A stretch of DNA of 64,000 nucleotides from Tubulanus polymorphus. Taxonomy: Eukaryota; Nemertea; Palaeonemertea; Tubulaniformes; Tubulanidae. The stretch covers positions 10,607,001 to 10,671,000 of the forward strand of contig NC_134025.1 of NCBI RefSeq assembly GCF_964204645.1. The letters are read 5' to 3'. Of the stretch, positions 17,962 through 30,500 are shown in pieces; the first letter of the stretch is position 1, and each line of letters starts with the position of its first letter. Below the pieces are notes generated by a model. That model saw nothing but the letters and a program-made list of their open reading frames with translations. It did no database searches and was not told the origin of the DNA. The position numbers were made by a program, and so were the translations under genes.

Positions 17962-20900
17962 GTTTATGTATCAAACGTGATATGTTCGCTTCTTTTTTTG
18001 AGCCCGTACAAAGAAATAACGTAAACTTTTGAACAAAATGCAAAATGGATGAGTCATAACGACGTAAACGTAGATTTTACACGTGTTGCTATGAAAGCGC
18101 ATACACATGCACGCGCACGCTCGACGAATCGTCACCAGGTACTATACACTAGATTATAGTTACTTCAGGTACACTTGCTGAAGTTTTCAGACCGTTATTT
18201 CTGCACCAAGCTGACGATCATTTTTACCGGGGCTTTATTTAATGGTTTGGGTGCTCGATCATCATCTCTAGATCGGTGACACATCGATTCGGCCACGCGA
18301 CTACAATAGATGTCACAAGAACAATAGCAGTTGTTGTGAGTCATTTGGGTTTACACGCCGCAGCTGTGTCAGGTCCGCGCGTTACTGTGCGCGGCGGTAC
18401 ACACAGCGTATCGGGCAGAGCTTTTCAACGACTCTCCCGTCGTCGCAATCGAAAAGATAAAATCCACTTTATGAATTAATATATCCACTATATCGCTTGT
18501 GTTTTCAAAACAAGGTAAATTCAACGTCGGGTGTGACTCAGCGTGCGCGCGCGCGCGGATATATCTCAAATCAGACAGCTTATAAATGAAAAAATCAATT
18601 TGACCAAAGGCAGCTGTGACACGCTGATCTCGTAGTATGATACCGAAATGAATTAAATAAAGAGAGAATGGTCGATTTTCATGATTGTAAATGATAAACC
18701 GATTTTCTAGTAATAACAGAAAAGTCGGTTTCGCGTATTCAATACCGGGTTATGAGAAAAGAAAAACGTCATTTCCCTTTGTTACTAACGCGTTGAAAAG
18801 CCGAAGTTTACCTATCATCAAAAGACGAATTCGTATTTAACATCTGGTCATGGTTTTGTCCGCGCACCGTGAGTCACCGACGCGCGCGCGTGCGTGCGTT
18901 CAAAACTTCCGCGCAGTGTTTTTGCGTATTTTTAACTTCGAAAACGATGAAGGATGAGCAGTCATCTGAAATCGTTCGTCGGCTTCACAATTCAAATCGC
19001 GCCTCGATATTGTACGCGCAGTCGTTCGTTACAAATTTTCACATCTCTATCATCCGGAAAAAACAGAGATCCCATATGCTTAAAAGTCCACCCTACAAAA
19101 TTCATATTACAGAAAATTTTCGAAGGCATTAGCAAAAGTAAGTTTTTATAGAATCCGTACCCTACGTATATACTTTTTCTAAAATGAAATAAAACAAAAG
19201 GACGATATGAAAAGAAATACGAATGAAATGAAATATCCCTCTACAAGTTTTGCAAACAAGTTTGTGATTTTATTTGAAGAAAGGGAGGAGAAAAACGAAA
19301 ACCGAATTTTTGCGGGGAAAACCCGCAAAAATTTCAGCTTTTGGTTTTTTCCAGTGATGATCAGAATATTGTTATTATTTTTTGAACTGGAAACCGACAA
19401 GTTGCCTATAAAACTGTCGCAACGGAGATGAAATATCATTTTTCGTAAAAAAATATTTTGGTTAACGTGTTTTTTCAGCTTGTCCAAATATGGGCATTCG
19501 TGGTGATTATTTGCATTGCTTATCAAGTTTCAAACTTGGAATATGCATTTTATAAGTAAAGCGCTGACCCGTAGGTTTTGAAAATAACATATGCGGAATA
19601 TCTCGTTTATAGAACGGTAAACACTGAGAAATAATTACAATTATGATGAGTAATGACACGCGTTGGATTTTGTCGTTTCGCGGTGTGGAGTTTACGGATT
19701 GCAATGCGGGCAGACGACAGGCATTGTTTCAAGACCGCGTTGACGCGCACTTTCAGTAATCACCGCTGATGAAATGACTCACCTATAAACACAAAGAACA
19801 TTAGTTTAATGTAACGAAGATGTTGTCATTTAATTACTAGGTGAGATATCCTTGGTATAGGTGATCAATCGGACAATACCAATCTAAAGTGGATGGCCGC
19901 TGATTTGCGCGCGCGTGAATCACCCGAAATTTGATAAAAAATGTTGATTAACAACAAACATTCGATTATCTGACCAATCATTGGTTACCGACCACTTTCC
20001 GTGTTTATCAACTTATCTTTTAAGAACTTGTTTGAATAGAAAAGCAATAAACTATCGCATAATTAAATAATCTACTGTATTTATTTCACTATTATCAAAA
20101 ATAAAGCAGAAAAATTTACAACTTCTAAAAAAGTATGTTAACCATCAATCATTGGTGGCCAATAGCGCACAAGTCGTATACATTTCTATTCTAATATTGA
20201 TTTAAGCCATGGGTTTTCTTTCGTGTAGATATCGTCACCAAAATCATGGTTTGATTTGTTGGTAGCATAGTTTCTTTATAATCGACGGGTCTTATCTCGG
20301 TCTACCCGATAAAAAGAAGAGAAAAACAATTCAATCTTGCCGAATACCCAAAGTGTTACTCAGCGGGTCGAGGGATAAGAAGATATCGAAATAAGTCGTC
20401 TTAAAAATGACCCCAAGATTTTGACCGCGACGACATGCGACAACGCGTAGTGTAGTTGAATTGTCATTTTTGTCACCGATTCCTGATGTGTCATTCATTG
20501 TTTAGTCACAGCGACCGGCGACAATGATTAACAATTAGTCATAGCTTTTCTTTGATAAACCATTTCATCAATTCTATTTTATTCATAAAAAGATACGCAG
20601 ATGCCGGTTGGCTGGTAGGCTGGTAGGCTGGTTGCCGGGTTGTCCCAAAGCGACTGGTAACGGTCCAAACCGCTGTGTGGAGAAGGGGCTACACCATTAT
20701 TATTGTTTTCAGTTAAAACATATTTCTTTTTATCCTTGAGGAATGTGATGAGCATTAAAAGGTCATATAAAATAATACTGAAAAATTGTATTTTGAATAT
20801 TGTTCTCGCTTAAAGTTAATTTTGATTTTGTGTGTGAATCTTCTGGCTTCACACATGTAACACCGTTGAGGTACCGTCATTTGCATTCACAAGGACTTAA

Positions 20901-21721
20901 AACAAATCATCTTCTTTTTTCTCTCGGCGTTAAACGAAAACTTAATTCGTTAATTCGAAGTTAATTCGATTTATCGATTTATGTAGGCTACTCCGATTGA
21001 TTACTTTTAAAACTTCAATTAGACAGTCTTAATTTAAAAGAAAAACCCGGTGAACCTCGAGAATCTCAACTATCTGAAACTATGAGCAAGGCACAAAGCC
21101 GCCCGTTACAAAATGTTCTTCTCATAGCGCCTTCGACCACTCAAACTATTACGAATTATGTACAGTTAATGAATATGACAGCATTAAAGTGTACTATTCT
21201 CTTGAAAAAAGCAAATTTATGGCAGCCCGCTTATCTTAATGATAACCATATCAACTTCAAATTCAAAAGATTTTTCCAGAAATCCCGAGTCAAACGATGG
21301 TCAGATTAGTAGCGCGCGCTGATTCGCTACGAGGATGGCTCGTATACTAGGGCCATCTAACGGTAAACACTGCTAACGACGCGCCTACTAAAACGATACA
21401 AAATCCATCTTTCCATACCGGTACACTGTTACAAAAAGAGATCAAGATTTCCATATCCCCAGATTTGCAGCCGTATGGGCGGCCATTCCCGCCAAAAATC
21501 AGCGTTTCGTCTATTTGTCTGTACTTTGACAAAATGTCATAGTACACCGTCAAAATGTGTTAGCGTAACGTCAAATTGTGTAATGCGGCTAAATAACACA
21601 GGGGGCGACACTGTACGGACAGTATTTTGCGGTATTTTTCTCGCATTGCGATCATATCAAGATCGTTTTATTGAAATAATTTTGCTCGTATCAAATCGAC
21701 AAATCGTATCATATTACCTAA

Positions 21722-22562
21722 ACCCAATAAAATGATTTTATTGTTACTTTAGTTAGTTAATACTATAATATATAGTAATAATGTACGGTAAAATAGCGGA
21801 AGTAAATACTTTGCCGTAAACCTATGGAAGCCCTGAGACGACATCTTGAGTTCATGAGTTCCGAGTTCATAACTTCCTGAGTTCTCAAGTTCATGAGTTC
21901 GTCTAATGAAAAAAGCCTGCGATACCGAAACGTCGAATATAAACACGATGCTCTATCAGACCCGCGTCTCAGGCTTAGACGATACTGAATAACCAGCGAT
22001 CAATGGTATGTTGAAGGGCGCTTCCGTTCCTCCTCTGGTAGGTAGCTCGGATTTTCTGTGCTCGGGCTAGAGAGAAGGGTGACTCCGAATAACCGGTGAC
22101 TCTCGATGAATCTGCTCGGGTTTTAATGATGAAAAAGATAACAAACGCTCGTTATGAGAAATTTTTAAATATCTATTTATTTTCTATAAACCATCAAGAA
22201 AGCTGATGTCTGATGATAGACTGGTTGCCGGTCGACTTCATATGACTGCCAGTGCAGAATTGGGCACAGTCAACCAGTCTTGGTTGATGCGGGACATCAT
22301 TTTTTAGTTAATTCATGACGTAATCGGATTTAACATCCTTATAATAGGATTCTTTATGTCGCATAATTTCATAGTGTTGTACATGCCCAAATAAACTCGA
22401 AATATCATAAACTCTGGAAGTTATGAACTGGGGAACTCATGAACCCAAGGTGTCGTCTCAGGGCTTCCATACAGGGCGGGCCTCCATACCTGAGACGACA
22501 TCTTGAGTTCATGAGTTCCGAGTTAACTAATAAAAGTAATAATAAATTCATTTTATTGGGGT
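21722..22562. mobile_element. Nested TIR element with TAA target duplication
   Basis: This 841-bp insertion interrupts the left arm of the fold-back element, and the uninterrupted right arm shows the empty site. The ends are ACCCAATAAAATGA and, inverted, ACCCCAATAAAATGA, extending as an imperfect repeat of about 35 bp. TAA flanks both sides (21,719-21,721 and 22,563-22,565), a 3-bp duplication like that of PIF/Harbinger elements. No transposase is visible. It contains a further inverted-repeat unit. Confidence 0.75.
21823..22473. repeat. Inner inverted-repeat unit within the nested element
   Basis: The left end reads TGGAAGCCCTGAGACGACAT, followed by CTTGAGTTCATGAG. The right end is its inverted copy (CTCATGAACCC, then GTCGTCTCAGGGCTTCC). 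A third partial direct copy of the CTGAGACGACATCTTGAGTT block lies at about 22,490-22,525. This is a third nesting level or a rearranged terminal region. Confidence 0.6.
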
Positions 22563-24285
22563 TAATAGTATGGAATACCTCAAGGGCCATACGACTTACG
22601 AGTTACGTTTTACGACTTACGAGTTACGATTTACGTTTTACGAGTTACTTATACATTTCCTTGAATATTCGTTACGACTTCCGTTTTATGAGTTACGAAT
22701 TACAACTTAAATACGTTTAACGAATTACGATTTACGAGTTAAGTGTTGGAGTTTCGGTTCGCAAGAGTTCAAGGACAGTGGCCACGTGGTAGGCATTTCA
22801 CTGTGTGGGTGTAATTATTAGACGAATAACTGTAACGATGATGGATGGCTGTATGCGGCCCAGTGTTTTCAAAAAATAAATACATTTTTTCTATATTGAT
22901 GAATCTTGTTCTAATTATTAAAATCATTTCCAGCTAAGATCTACATATTGAAATATCGTCTATTAAAATCATCGTGCACGTAACGGGACAGTCATCAGTC
23001 AGTGTGAAATGTATTGTAAGCATTTAATAGATTTTGAGAAGGTTCGCACAGCAGATGGCCAACGCGCAGATTTTCTGCCCTGTAATAGCCCACTGCAGTC
23101 GAGATTGATTCACTATGTACAATAAATTACTCTTATTATGCTGTTTGAAATGACAATTCGACTTCATTTTGAAACCCGTTCTTTGAATTTAGCGCGCTTC
23201 GGATATCCGAAGCCAATTAGTGAAAAACGTGTAATTCGTAAAACGCAAGTCGTAAAACGTAAGTCGTAACGTATTGTAGGAAATGTATTAGTAACTCGTA
23301 AAACGTAACTCGCAAGTCGTAAAACGTAACTCGTAAGTCGTATGGCCCTTGAGGTATTCCATAGGTTAGGGAATATGATACGATTTGTCGATTTGATACT
23401 CGCAAAATTATTTCAATGAGACGACCTTGAGATGATCGCAAAGCGAGAAAAATACCGCGAAATACTGTCCGTACAGTGTCGCCCCCTGTGTTATTTAGCC
23501 GCATTACACAATTTGACGTTACGCTTACACATTTTGGCGGTGTACTATGACATTTTGACAAAGTACAGACAAATAGACGAAACGCTGATTTTTGGCGGGA
23601 ATGGCCGCCCATAGCCGTACAGAGCGACAGGAGTCATCCGCATATCATCAAATGATTTAAACATTACATCTATCGGAAGCTTCTTACCTCTTGAATGCCG
23701 GCTTAGAAATCTAGATTACAGCTAGCTTTATCATCGAGAAATTTCTTTTACTACCGTTTCATTTGAATTTAACTTATCTGAGATAACCATTGTCTTCAAC
23801 TACTGGTACCTCAACTCCTGGTACCAAAAAGATTCTGTTTACTGTTCGCGACCTTTATTCTGTCGGAGCCATCCTCATATGGTTCATGTATCAATTTCTG
23901 TTGTATGCGTATATATATTTTTGTTTAATGGTTATTATTTGTAAATAAATCATTGCGCACTACAGTAAGCCTTGCGTAAGTCGAATCTTTTGGGACCAAG
24001 AAAACTGGTAAACTCGGAAGTGACGGGCAGATTTAGAGGTTAGTCCGGGGGTCGAAGTGGCCTTTTTCGTCAATTCAAAGGTGCCTAAAACCTGCAGATT
24101 TGACTCATCCTCCGAAAGCTTTTACTTCAAATAAACAATGTCTTAAGTACTATCCATTGAATTGTCGTTTTCGTTGGTAACTTTCAAATTTAACCCATCA
24201 TTCAATTCAACTGATTTCTATGAAACCGGGACCCGACTTATAAAAATCACAGACAAAATAGACTTAATGTGAATAACATCAATAA

Positions 24286-24291
24286 TTTATT
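24286..24291 (-). terminator. Polyadenylation signal AATAAA for the EF-hand gene
   Basis: AATAAA on the minus strand lies 118 bases past the stop codon of the EF-hand gene, a usual distance for a short 3' UTR. Confidence 0.6.
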
Positions 24292-24408
24292 ATAGATTGC
24301 AATCAAATATTCTCTCACAAAATACTCTTTCAATTGAAGATTCTTTCCACGGCTTATACATATATTGGTGAAACCTGTAGGTAAGTTGTTGCATTGCTGC
24401 AATTTTAA

Positions 24409-25849
24409 TTACTTCGAAGCCGCTGGTTCGTTTTTTGCCTTCTGGTATCTGGCACAAAATTCGCCGACTATTTCGGGGATGTCAACGTTCAAGTATCTCT
24501 CGATAGCGCTGAAACTGACTAAATTATCGCTTTTCGACGAATCGTTCGCGAAGAATTCGAGAGCTTTCTTCAATCGTTCCCCTCTGATGCCATTCGACTC
24601 CAGATAATTGGTCATATCATCCCGATCGACGCCTTCGTTTTCGATCGTTTTTGACTCCCAATTGGGCTTCACTTTACTTCTGAAAAAATACGTTGTATTC
24701 AAGATTAAATGTTATCTCTTTATTGTGGACTCCAGGCATCAGACCGTAGAAATGTACTACAAGTTAACAAGAGTTCACACACATCAAAAATATTCCAGTT
24801 TGAATTTAGTAGCTTTAAAGATAAAAGTCTATTCATTCTATTGATTCCAACAATCTATCTAATTCTAAGAATCTATCGCATCGAAAGAGTGTTTATTGCA
24901 CATTTCAAACGTATTGCAGTTTTATTAGAAATCAATAGAATTGACCGAAATATCTTGCATTGACGAAATGTTCTTGAAAAATCGCCAAGTGGGGATTTTT
25001 GCCTAAATTTTGAAGATTTGGGGACTTTTACCTACAACCGAATAGGTAATTGAGTAAAGACAAGCACAAGTACTTACTTCATATAGTTCGACATGTATTC
25101 AACTAATGATAACGTGTGGTTCTTGTCTCCATCGTCGCTCGACATCATTTCCTGTTTTAAAATAAAATCGAAAAATCGTGGTTATCGTCATCAAAATGAC
25201 AGTCATCAATGACTGCGTTGATCTGGGGTGTTGAAGCGGAACGAAAATTGAAAATAATCTGTTTTTGTAAAAATAATTTTGATATTCGATCAGAAAGCAA
25301 TGTCTCAGGCAAACACCGGGGCTGGTCTCAGGGGTCCGGACCCCTGCCTGCCCATCAAGGTTGTATAATACGTTTAATTTGTTTCGGTTGTTAGCCGGGA
25401 ACTAGTCAAGTAGAACGATCTAAAATAATAACACACGTATATGGTACAAGATGATTTCTGGATGACGAACTGCTTTATTTTGCGACCAAGTCGAGAATGA
25501 CCAGTATGACCGAAACGGTTAATGTCCCCTGGTCACTCCAGACTTGGACCCATCCAAAAATCCCTTGTCCTGATTGGATACATGTCGAGTCCTAGCAAAA
25601 GTCGGGGGGTGTCCTCATAGAAACGCGCTAATTAAAGATTGCTCCGCTCCGCTCTACTCTACTCGCATATTAATATCTTACTTCTATCTCCTCTCCAGGG
25701 ATAAATTGCAACAATTCTCCTTTGGTGAGTTCACCGTCGCCATCGTCCGCGAGCTCGAAGAAGTTGACCACTCTTTTCAGCGACATGAAAGTCATCGGCG
25801 ATAAGGCGTACATGTCTGGAAGCGGCTTAAAAACGTCAACTGGTTTCAT
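24409..25849 (-). CDS. EF-hand calcium-binding protein, family not recognised
   Basis: Three coding exons (25849-25682, 25151-25078, 24679-24409) join in frame with GT-AG introns to give 170 residues. The first EF-hand loop is residues 34-45 (ADDGDGELTKGE), with Ala replacing the usual first Asp but Asp at positions 3 and 5 and Glu at 12. The second loop, residues 63-74 (DGDKNHTLSLVE), has Asp1, Asp3, Asn5, Thr7 and Glu12 and should bind calcium, although position 6 is His instead of Gly. The C-terminal half (exon 3) looks like two degenerate EF-hands; a SSKSDNLVSFSAIERYL stretch sits where a loop would be. There is no signal peptide or membrane segment, so the protein is probably cytosolic. 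I cannot assign an orthologue; it could be a lineage-specific calmodulin-superfamily protein. Start choice: first Met of the exon, not confirmed by an upstream stop that I could trace. Confidence 0.8.
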
Positions 25850-27430
25850 TTTTCTTCTAGTTTGTGCTGCGCGACGTGATGACCGACCGAAATCTCGATT
25901 GAAAGTGCAGTTAGCCTATTAAAACTGCTCCCCGATATATAGGCCTACACAGTACTGGTTGGGCACGAATGAGCAGTCCCTACGCGTACTGAACGTTTCG
26001 TCGGTGACAGCTGTGTCTAAACCCGCATGACCCGCACTAACCTGTCAATGACTCGGTCGATAGTTCATGGATTTGTACTCGAAAAATAAAAACATAGAGA
26101 AATTCATTATACCTAGTTTATTAAAGCTTACAATCAACATAGAAACGTAGGCCTTGGAGATCAGGCTAATGAATTGAATCGCTAGTTGTAAGACAAATAG
26201 GATTAAAATAAATACGACTCCGAAATGTTTCTTTGAGCTAGTTTTCGACCTGTCGACTAATTTCCTAACAGTCCTTGTCATGTATCCTGTATCTTTCTCA
26301 AAACGGAGGGCACAGTGTTACGTGTTTTTTCTTCCCTTTTATCTTTGTATACGTTTAACTGCATACGTATCTTATTTGTACTCCAACCATTTCCATGGCA
26401 TATGGAGGAGAATATATACGTTGTTTACAACATACTATTTACATAGTATTACCGGAGGGATCTATAAGCATCTAGACCTAATTTGACCCTAAATTTAGCC
26501 AGCTTCAAAGTTGGATTTTTTAAAACATAAAGGTTCCGAAAGGTATTTGATTTTGAATTTAAGTAGTTTTTACTTGCCGAAATGCTGCAGTTCGTCGCCT
26601 AAAACGTTTAGATTTAGATTTAGATATTCATTTTTCGTAAACCGCACATACAATATGATCGTATAATTTTTTTTTCTCATAAATACATGATGTAGGTTTC
26701 GAGGGATACAGTGCGAGCCGAAAGGCTGTACTTAAAAATTAAGGCACTGAAACCCTGTGCATAGTGCATTATTGGTGCAATTGTGTACAAAAGAGATATA
26801 GTAGTAATAATTTACAGTCAGAAGAGAGCCCTAGGTTTAGGTTTTCAACATCAATAGTTAATTTGTCATTACACGCAACAGACCGTCTTGGTTTATAGAG
26901 TACACATTTAGTTTTTTCCAAGTTTAGTGTAAGTTGCCGATTGGCGTTGAACCAGACAATGATAGTTTTGAGGTCGTGCTTAGTGTTTTGAAAAAGTTTG
27001 GCAATATTCTTAACTGTTTTCAACAGATTCGTATCATCCGCAAAAGAGATAGCCCTTGAGTACTTCAAATTGTGATTCAAATCATTAACGTAAATAAGAA
27101 ATAATAATGGTCCACGTTATCCACAGGTGGGGCATAATCTACCGCGGGTTCTGGGTAGATGGAGATTTGACAATTTATATACGTACAGGTAAGAGATAAG
27201 AACAAATCCTGAACTGGAATAAACTGGTCACTAAGTCGCCACCCAGCCAATTTTAAGTTTTCAAATTTACTGTGCGTGCTGGTGCGATCAGGCAATAGCG
27301 ACCTCACCAGGACACCTGTGCCGACGGCTGGCATGTGTGTCTTAGTGTTCTAATTTGCCGCTAGAGTTCACTGATGTAGTATTGCGGGCTGAACCAATAC
27401 GAGCATCCCCCTCTAGAGAGACGGGTTTTA
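25850..27430. other. Intergenic DNA between divergent genes
   Basis: This lies between the EF-hand gene (minus) and GTF2A1 (plus), which are transcribed away from each other. The broken LINE fragment listed below is the only recognised item. One TAGGCCTA octamer is at 25,940. Confidence 0.6.
26780..27113 (-). pseudogene. Non-LTR retrotransposon reverse transcriptase fragment
   Basis: A single minus-strand frame reads GPLLFLIYVNDLNHN, then ISFADDTNLL, then WFNANRQLTLNLEKTK. This is the usual order of motifs in the palm of LINE reverse transcriptases (CR1/Jockey-like), with the FADD catalytic pair present. Upstream and downstream domains are missing: the frame is lost before the GPLLF block and ends soon after KPRRS. 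It is therefore a truncated dead copy upstream of the GTF2A1 promoter. The ends are approximate. Confidence 0.85.
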
Positions 27431-27438
27431 ATAGCGAG

Positions 27439-27446
27439 TATAAAAG
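27439..27446 (+). promoter_or_regulatory. TATA box candidate of GTF2A1
   Basis: GAGTATAAAAGC lies about 100 bases before the GTF2A1 start codon. Initiation some 25-30 bases downstream would leave a 5' leader of about 75 bases, which fits a compact first exon. The site is inferred from position and sequence only. Confidence 0.5.
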
Positions 27447-27542
27447 CTTGGTCGTGGCAGAACTTGTCGGCTTCGGTGAAGCCCACTTGTCGGGGTAATC
27501 CTTGTTTTTGTTGACGAACGTTGCGAACCATATTGCCTAAAT

Positions 27543-30500
27543 ATGTCCGGTACTACGAACGTGGTAAGTAGGAAGATAAAAACCGGATTCCTGTCGATCG
27601 AGTGCAAACTACTGGTGAGAAGATACGGCGCAAAAACGCCATGAAGAAATGATTTAGATCATTTGAGTTGAGAGATTTGACTCCTTTCCACTCCACTCCT
27701 CCAGTCCCACTCTGACTCCTGACTCCCCATCATTGACAACTCCATTGTTGGGTAAACTATTATCAAATGAAATGGTTTCGGATGAGCTTAACAAAAAAAT
27801 ATCCGATTGTGAATACTACCAGGCACATTTAGGCCTACCAGGTAAAAGGACTATTTTAATGTTGAGGGTAGCTTACTGGGTAGAGGAGTGACAATGTGGT
27901 TTCCAGGGGACCCAGGCCCAGCAAGAGATAGTAGAATGAATGAAAAAGAGGACGGCCTGCCTGGTTCCCACGCTTGGTAGGCCCAATGCCTGCCTTGCCA
28001 GGTGGACGGCATCGTCCAAGACAGTTGCATAGACTAGTATTTATTTCAGAGTAGGGTTTATGAGTTCTGAATGATGCTGCTGAAAGTATTTCAATGGGGT
28101 CTCCCACTTCCCATGGGCACTTGTGACATTGACATCAACCTACCCACCCCCTGACCTAGTGTGTAGACAACCAAAAGCTGAAACACAAGTGAAAGGATGT
28201 CGGTGAAGCAAGTAGGCCTAGCTATTTCCCTTCTTATTTGACTTTTCCTGAAGCCTAGGCCTTTCCCTATGTCTAATTTTTGACCTAGGCCTAGCCCATC
28301 CTATAACCCTAAGAGATACACTATTTTGACTTCCGGCTAATAGAAACTAAAATTTAGGGGATTCGAAACATGTAGGCCTACAGACTAACCTTCATTTCAT
28401 TGGAAAAGAAAATTTGGTTGGATGAAATAATTTTTTACTTGTCTCTGGTAGGCCTAGTCCTTGGCTGATTTGAAAGTGGTCATTTCTTAAGCCAATAGGC
28501 CTAGGTGGGGCAATTGAAGGTAGGCCTATGCCTAACACTTGGTACTTACAGGCCCCCATAGGAATGCCATTCTATCCCTATTGATATGTTTGTCATGTGG
28601 GCCCAGGCGCGGATCCATGGGGTAGCACCTGGAGCACGTGCTACCCTCTAAGATTTCAGTTGGCCCCAAAAATCATTCCCGTCAAAAATTCGGTACCACC
28701 TGAGGACGTCGAAAGGCTCCTATATACATAGACCTATATATATATATATCTTTCTTTGGTTGAAACAAGCTCAAATCCTTGGAAATCTTATCTGCAGGTG
28801 TTTATTTTCAGAAATTTTCGTAGGGGAGGGCCAACAGACCCCCCATTCGTTACGCTTGGGTAGTGCCTCTTTGTAATAGTTATTGCCCTTCTTGCCGGGC
28901 GCTACCCCACAATATAAGCTCTGGATCCGCCTCTGGGGCCTAGTTGGAGAAACTTAATTTGCGGACTTTCGAATATTTTCTAATTTCAGCAACGTTTATA
29001 TGGTTCAGTGGTAGGTGATGTTATAAATAATGTGAGAGAAGCGTTCCTAGATGAAGGTGTTGATGAACAAGTTCTGCTTGAGTTGAAACAGGTAATGTTG
29101 AAACAAACGTCCAGAAATGCCTATGCCTTGAGCCCGAGTCTTAATTTTGTAGGTCTAACATTCTAACATGGTGGGCACTGACCAGGAAAACTCAGGGAAT
29201 CAGAAAAATTTAGAATAAAGCCGGGGAAACTCAGGGAATTTGACAAATAGGCCTGTATTAAATTGCCAAAATCCTGGAAAACTCCGAATTTGGATTATGT
29301 TATAGGCTAGATCACGTGTTTCTTTATCAGTACATGATTCAATGAAAAATGAATGAATTTTAAACCTAGAATTTTGTGTAATCCCATCGAAAAATCAGGG
29401 GGAAAACGCAAGATTTGTAAATGGGCGGTAAGTAGCCACCCCGTGTATGTGTAGGCGTAGGCATATCGGAGGGGCGTTCCTACTACCCTTGAAAATTAAG
29501 ATTTTGGCTACTGATACTTGAGGCTTGGCTAATAATTGAATGATCAGAATATAGGCCTAGGGCTTAGGATTATTTTAGCTGGAATAGGCCAACTATCTTG
29601 ATGAAGGGCTTCGTTTGCCCATTGCCATATCAGAGATTCTTATGTTAGGATGAATAATCCATCTAAGCATTTGATAAGTTTTGCCTAAGTTAACCCCGTC
29701 AAAAGAATTATAGAGCCTACCTGAGTAAAAAATTACCTTCATTTGTAAGAAAGAGGGCTATGAGAGTCCAGAGAATTTGGGTTTTTTTCTGAGATATTTT
29801 GCTATACCTATTTTATACAATATATGTTGTATTTGATTTCAGTTGTGGGAGAGCAAACTAGCACAATCAAAAGCCGTTGAAAGTGGTCCATCGGCGAATG
29901 AGAAACTCATGCAAACCTATGCCCAAGCACAAAAGGGACCAATAAATGTTCAACCAACGAAAAAATATGGTATGATATTTTCAATTATTTGATGTAGTTC
30001 TATCTGGGAGTCAATTAGCGGCTGATTGAATGACGATTTTAAAAATTGTCCTGCTTTTCGTGGTTTTTTCACGTGCAGCGGCGTGTTAGGAAAAGTTTTT
30101 CAGACGTTTTTTTTTTTTCATGCGTTTGATTATTTTCAATGAGTATGACGAATGTGTTCATGTAATAATAAGCTCAATGATGATAAACAAAATCAAGCGA
30201 AAAATTACTGGTTCGTTTTCCTCGGGCCTCTTCCCCTCGGAATAAGTTTTGCTGGTTGAGTAAAATAATTTGTCTTTCCTTGAAAACTCCTTCTAAACCA
30301 AAAATGATTTTCGAGGTCCTTGAATTTCCTTGGATTTGAGCAAACTGCCCAAAAGTCCTTCTCAAAACTACTTGAATTTTTATTTAGAAATTTTCAATTT
30401 AGAAAGTTTTTAGGTTTTAGGCCTAGTTATTATACACTCAGATTCCACTGAATTAAATGGTTTACCGAGAAAAACTGTACAGATTTAGGAGGAGTATACA

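Larger units (their letters stand above)
21474..23613. mobile_element. Fold-back DNA transposon with long inverted arms
   Basis: The right arm (about 23,225-23,613) is the inverted, slightly diverged copy of the left arm (21,474-21,721 plus about 22,566-22,740). Both arms begin TATGGGCGGCCATTCCCGCC. They run through the same open-frame-like sequence and end in repeats of a TACGA(C/G)TTACG-type motif. The left arm is split by a separate insertion (21,722-22,562). AGCCGTA abuts the left end and recurs one base beyond the right end, a likely target duplication. The loop (about 22,741-23,224) has no recognisable transposase, so the element is probably non-autonomous. Similar peptides on opposite strands of the two arms reflect the inverted repeat and are not genes. 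Confidence 0.85.
16632..24285. other. Intergenic DNA between DUSP10 and the EF-hand gene
   Basis: I found no protein-coding gene here. The DUSP10 promoter should lie in the first part, but I see no convincing TATA box or 5' exon. The stretch holds six of the AP-1 sites, a 261-bp element at 17,701, a short alternating CG run near 18,541-18,556, and the nested fold-back element at 21,474-23,613. The remainder is AT-rich and featureless to me. Confidence 0.55.

Noticed and set aside
21475-23612. Two similar peptides on opposite strands that look like a conserved gene pair
   Set aside because: They are the two arms of the fold-back element; the similarity comes from the inverted DNA repeat and the frames lack any domain.
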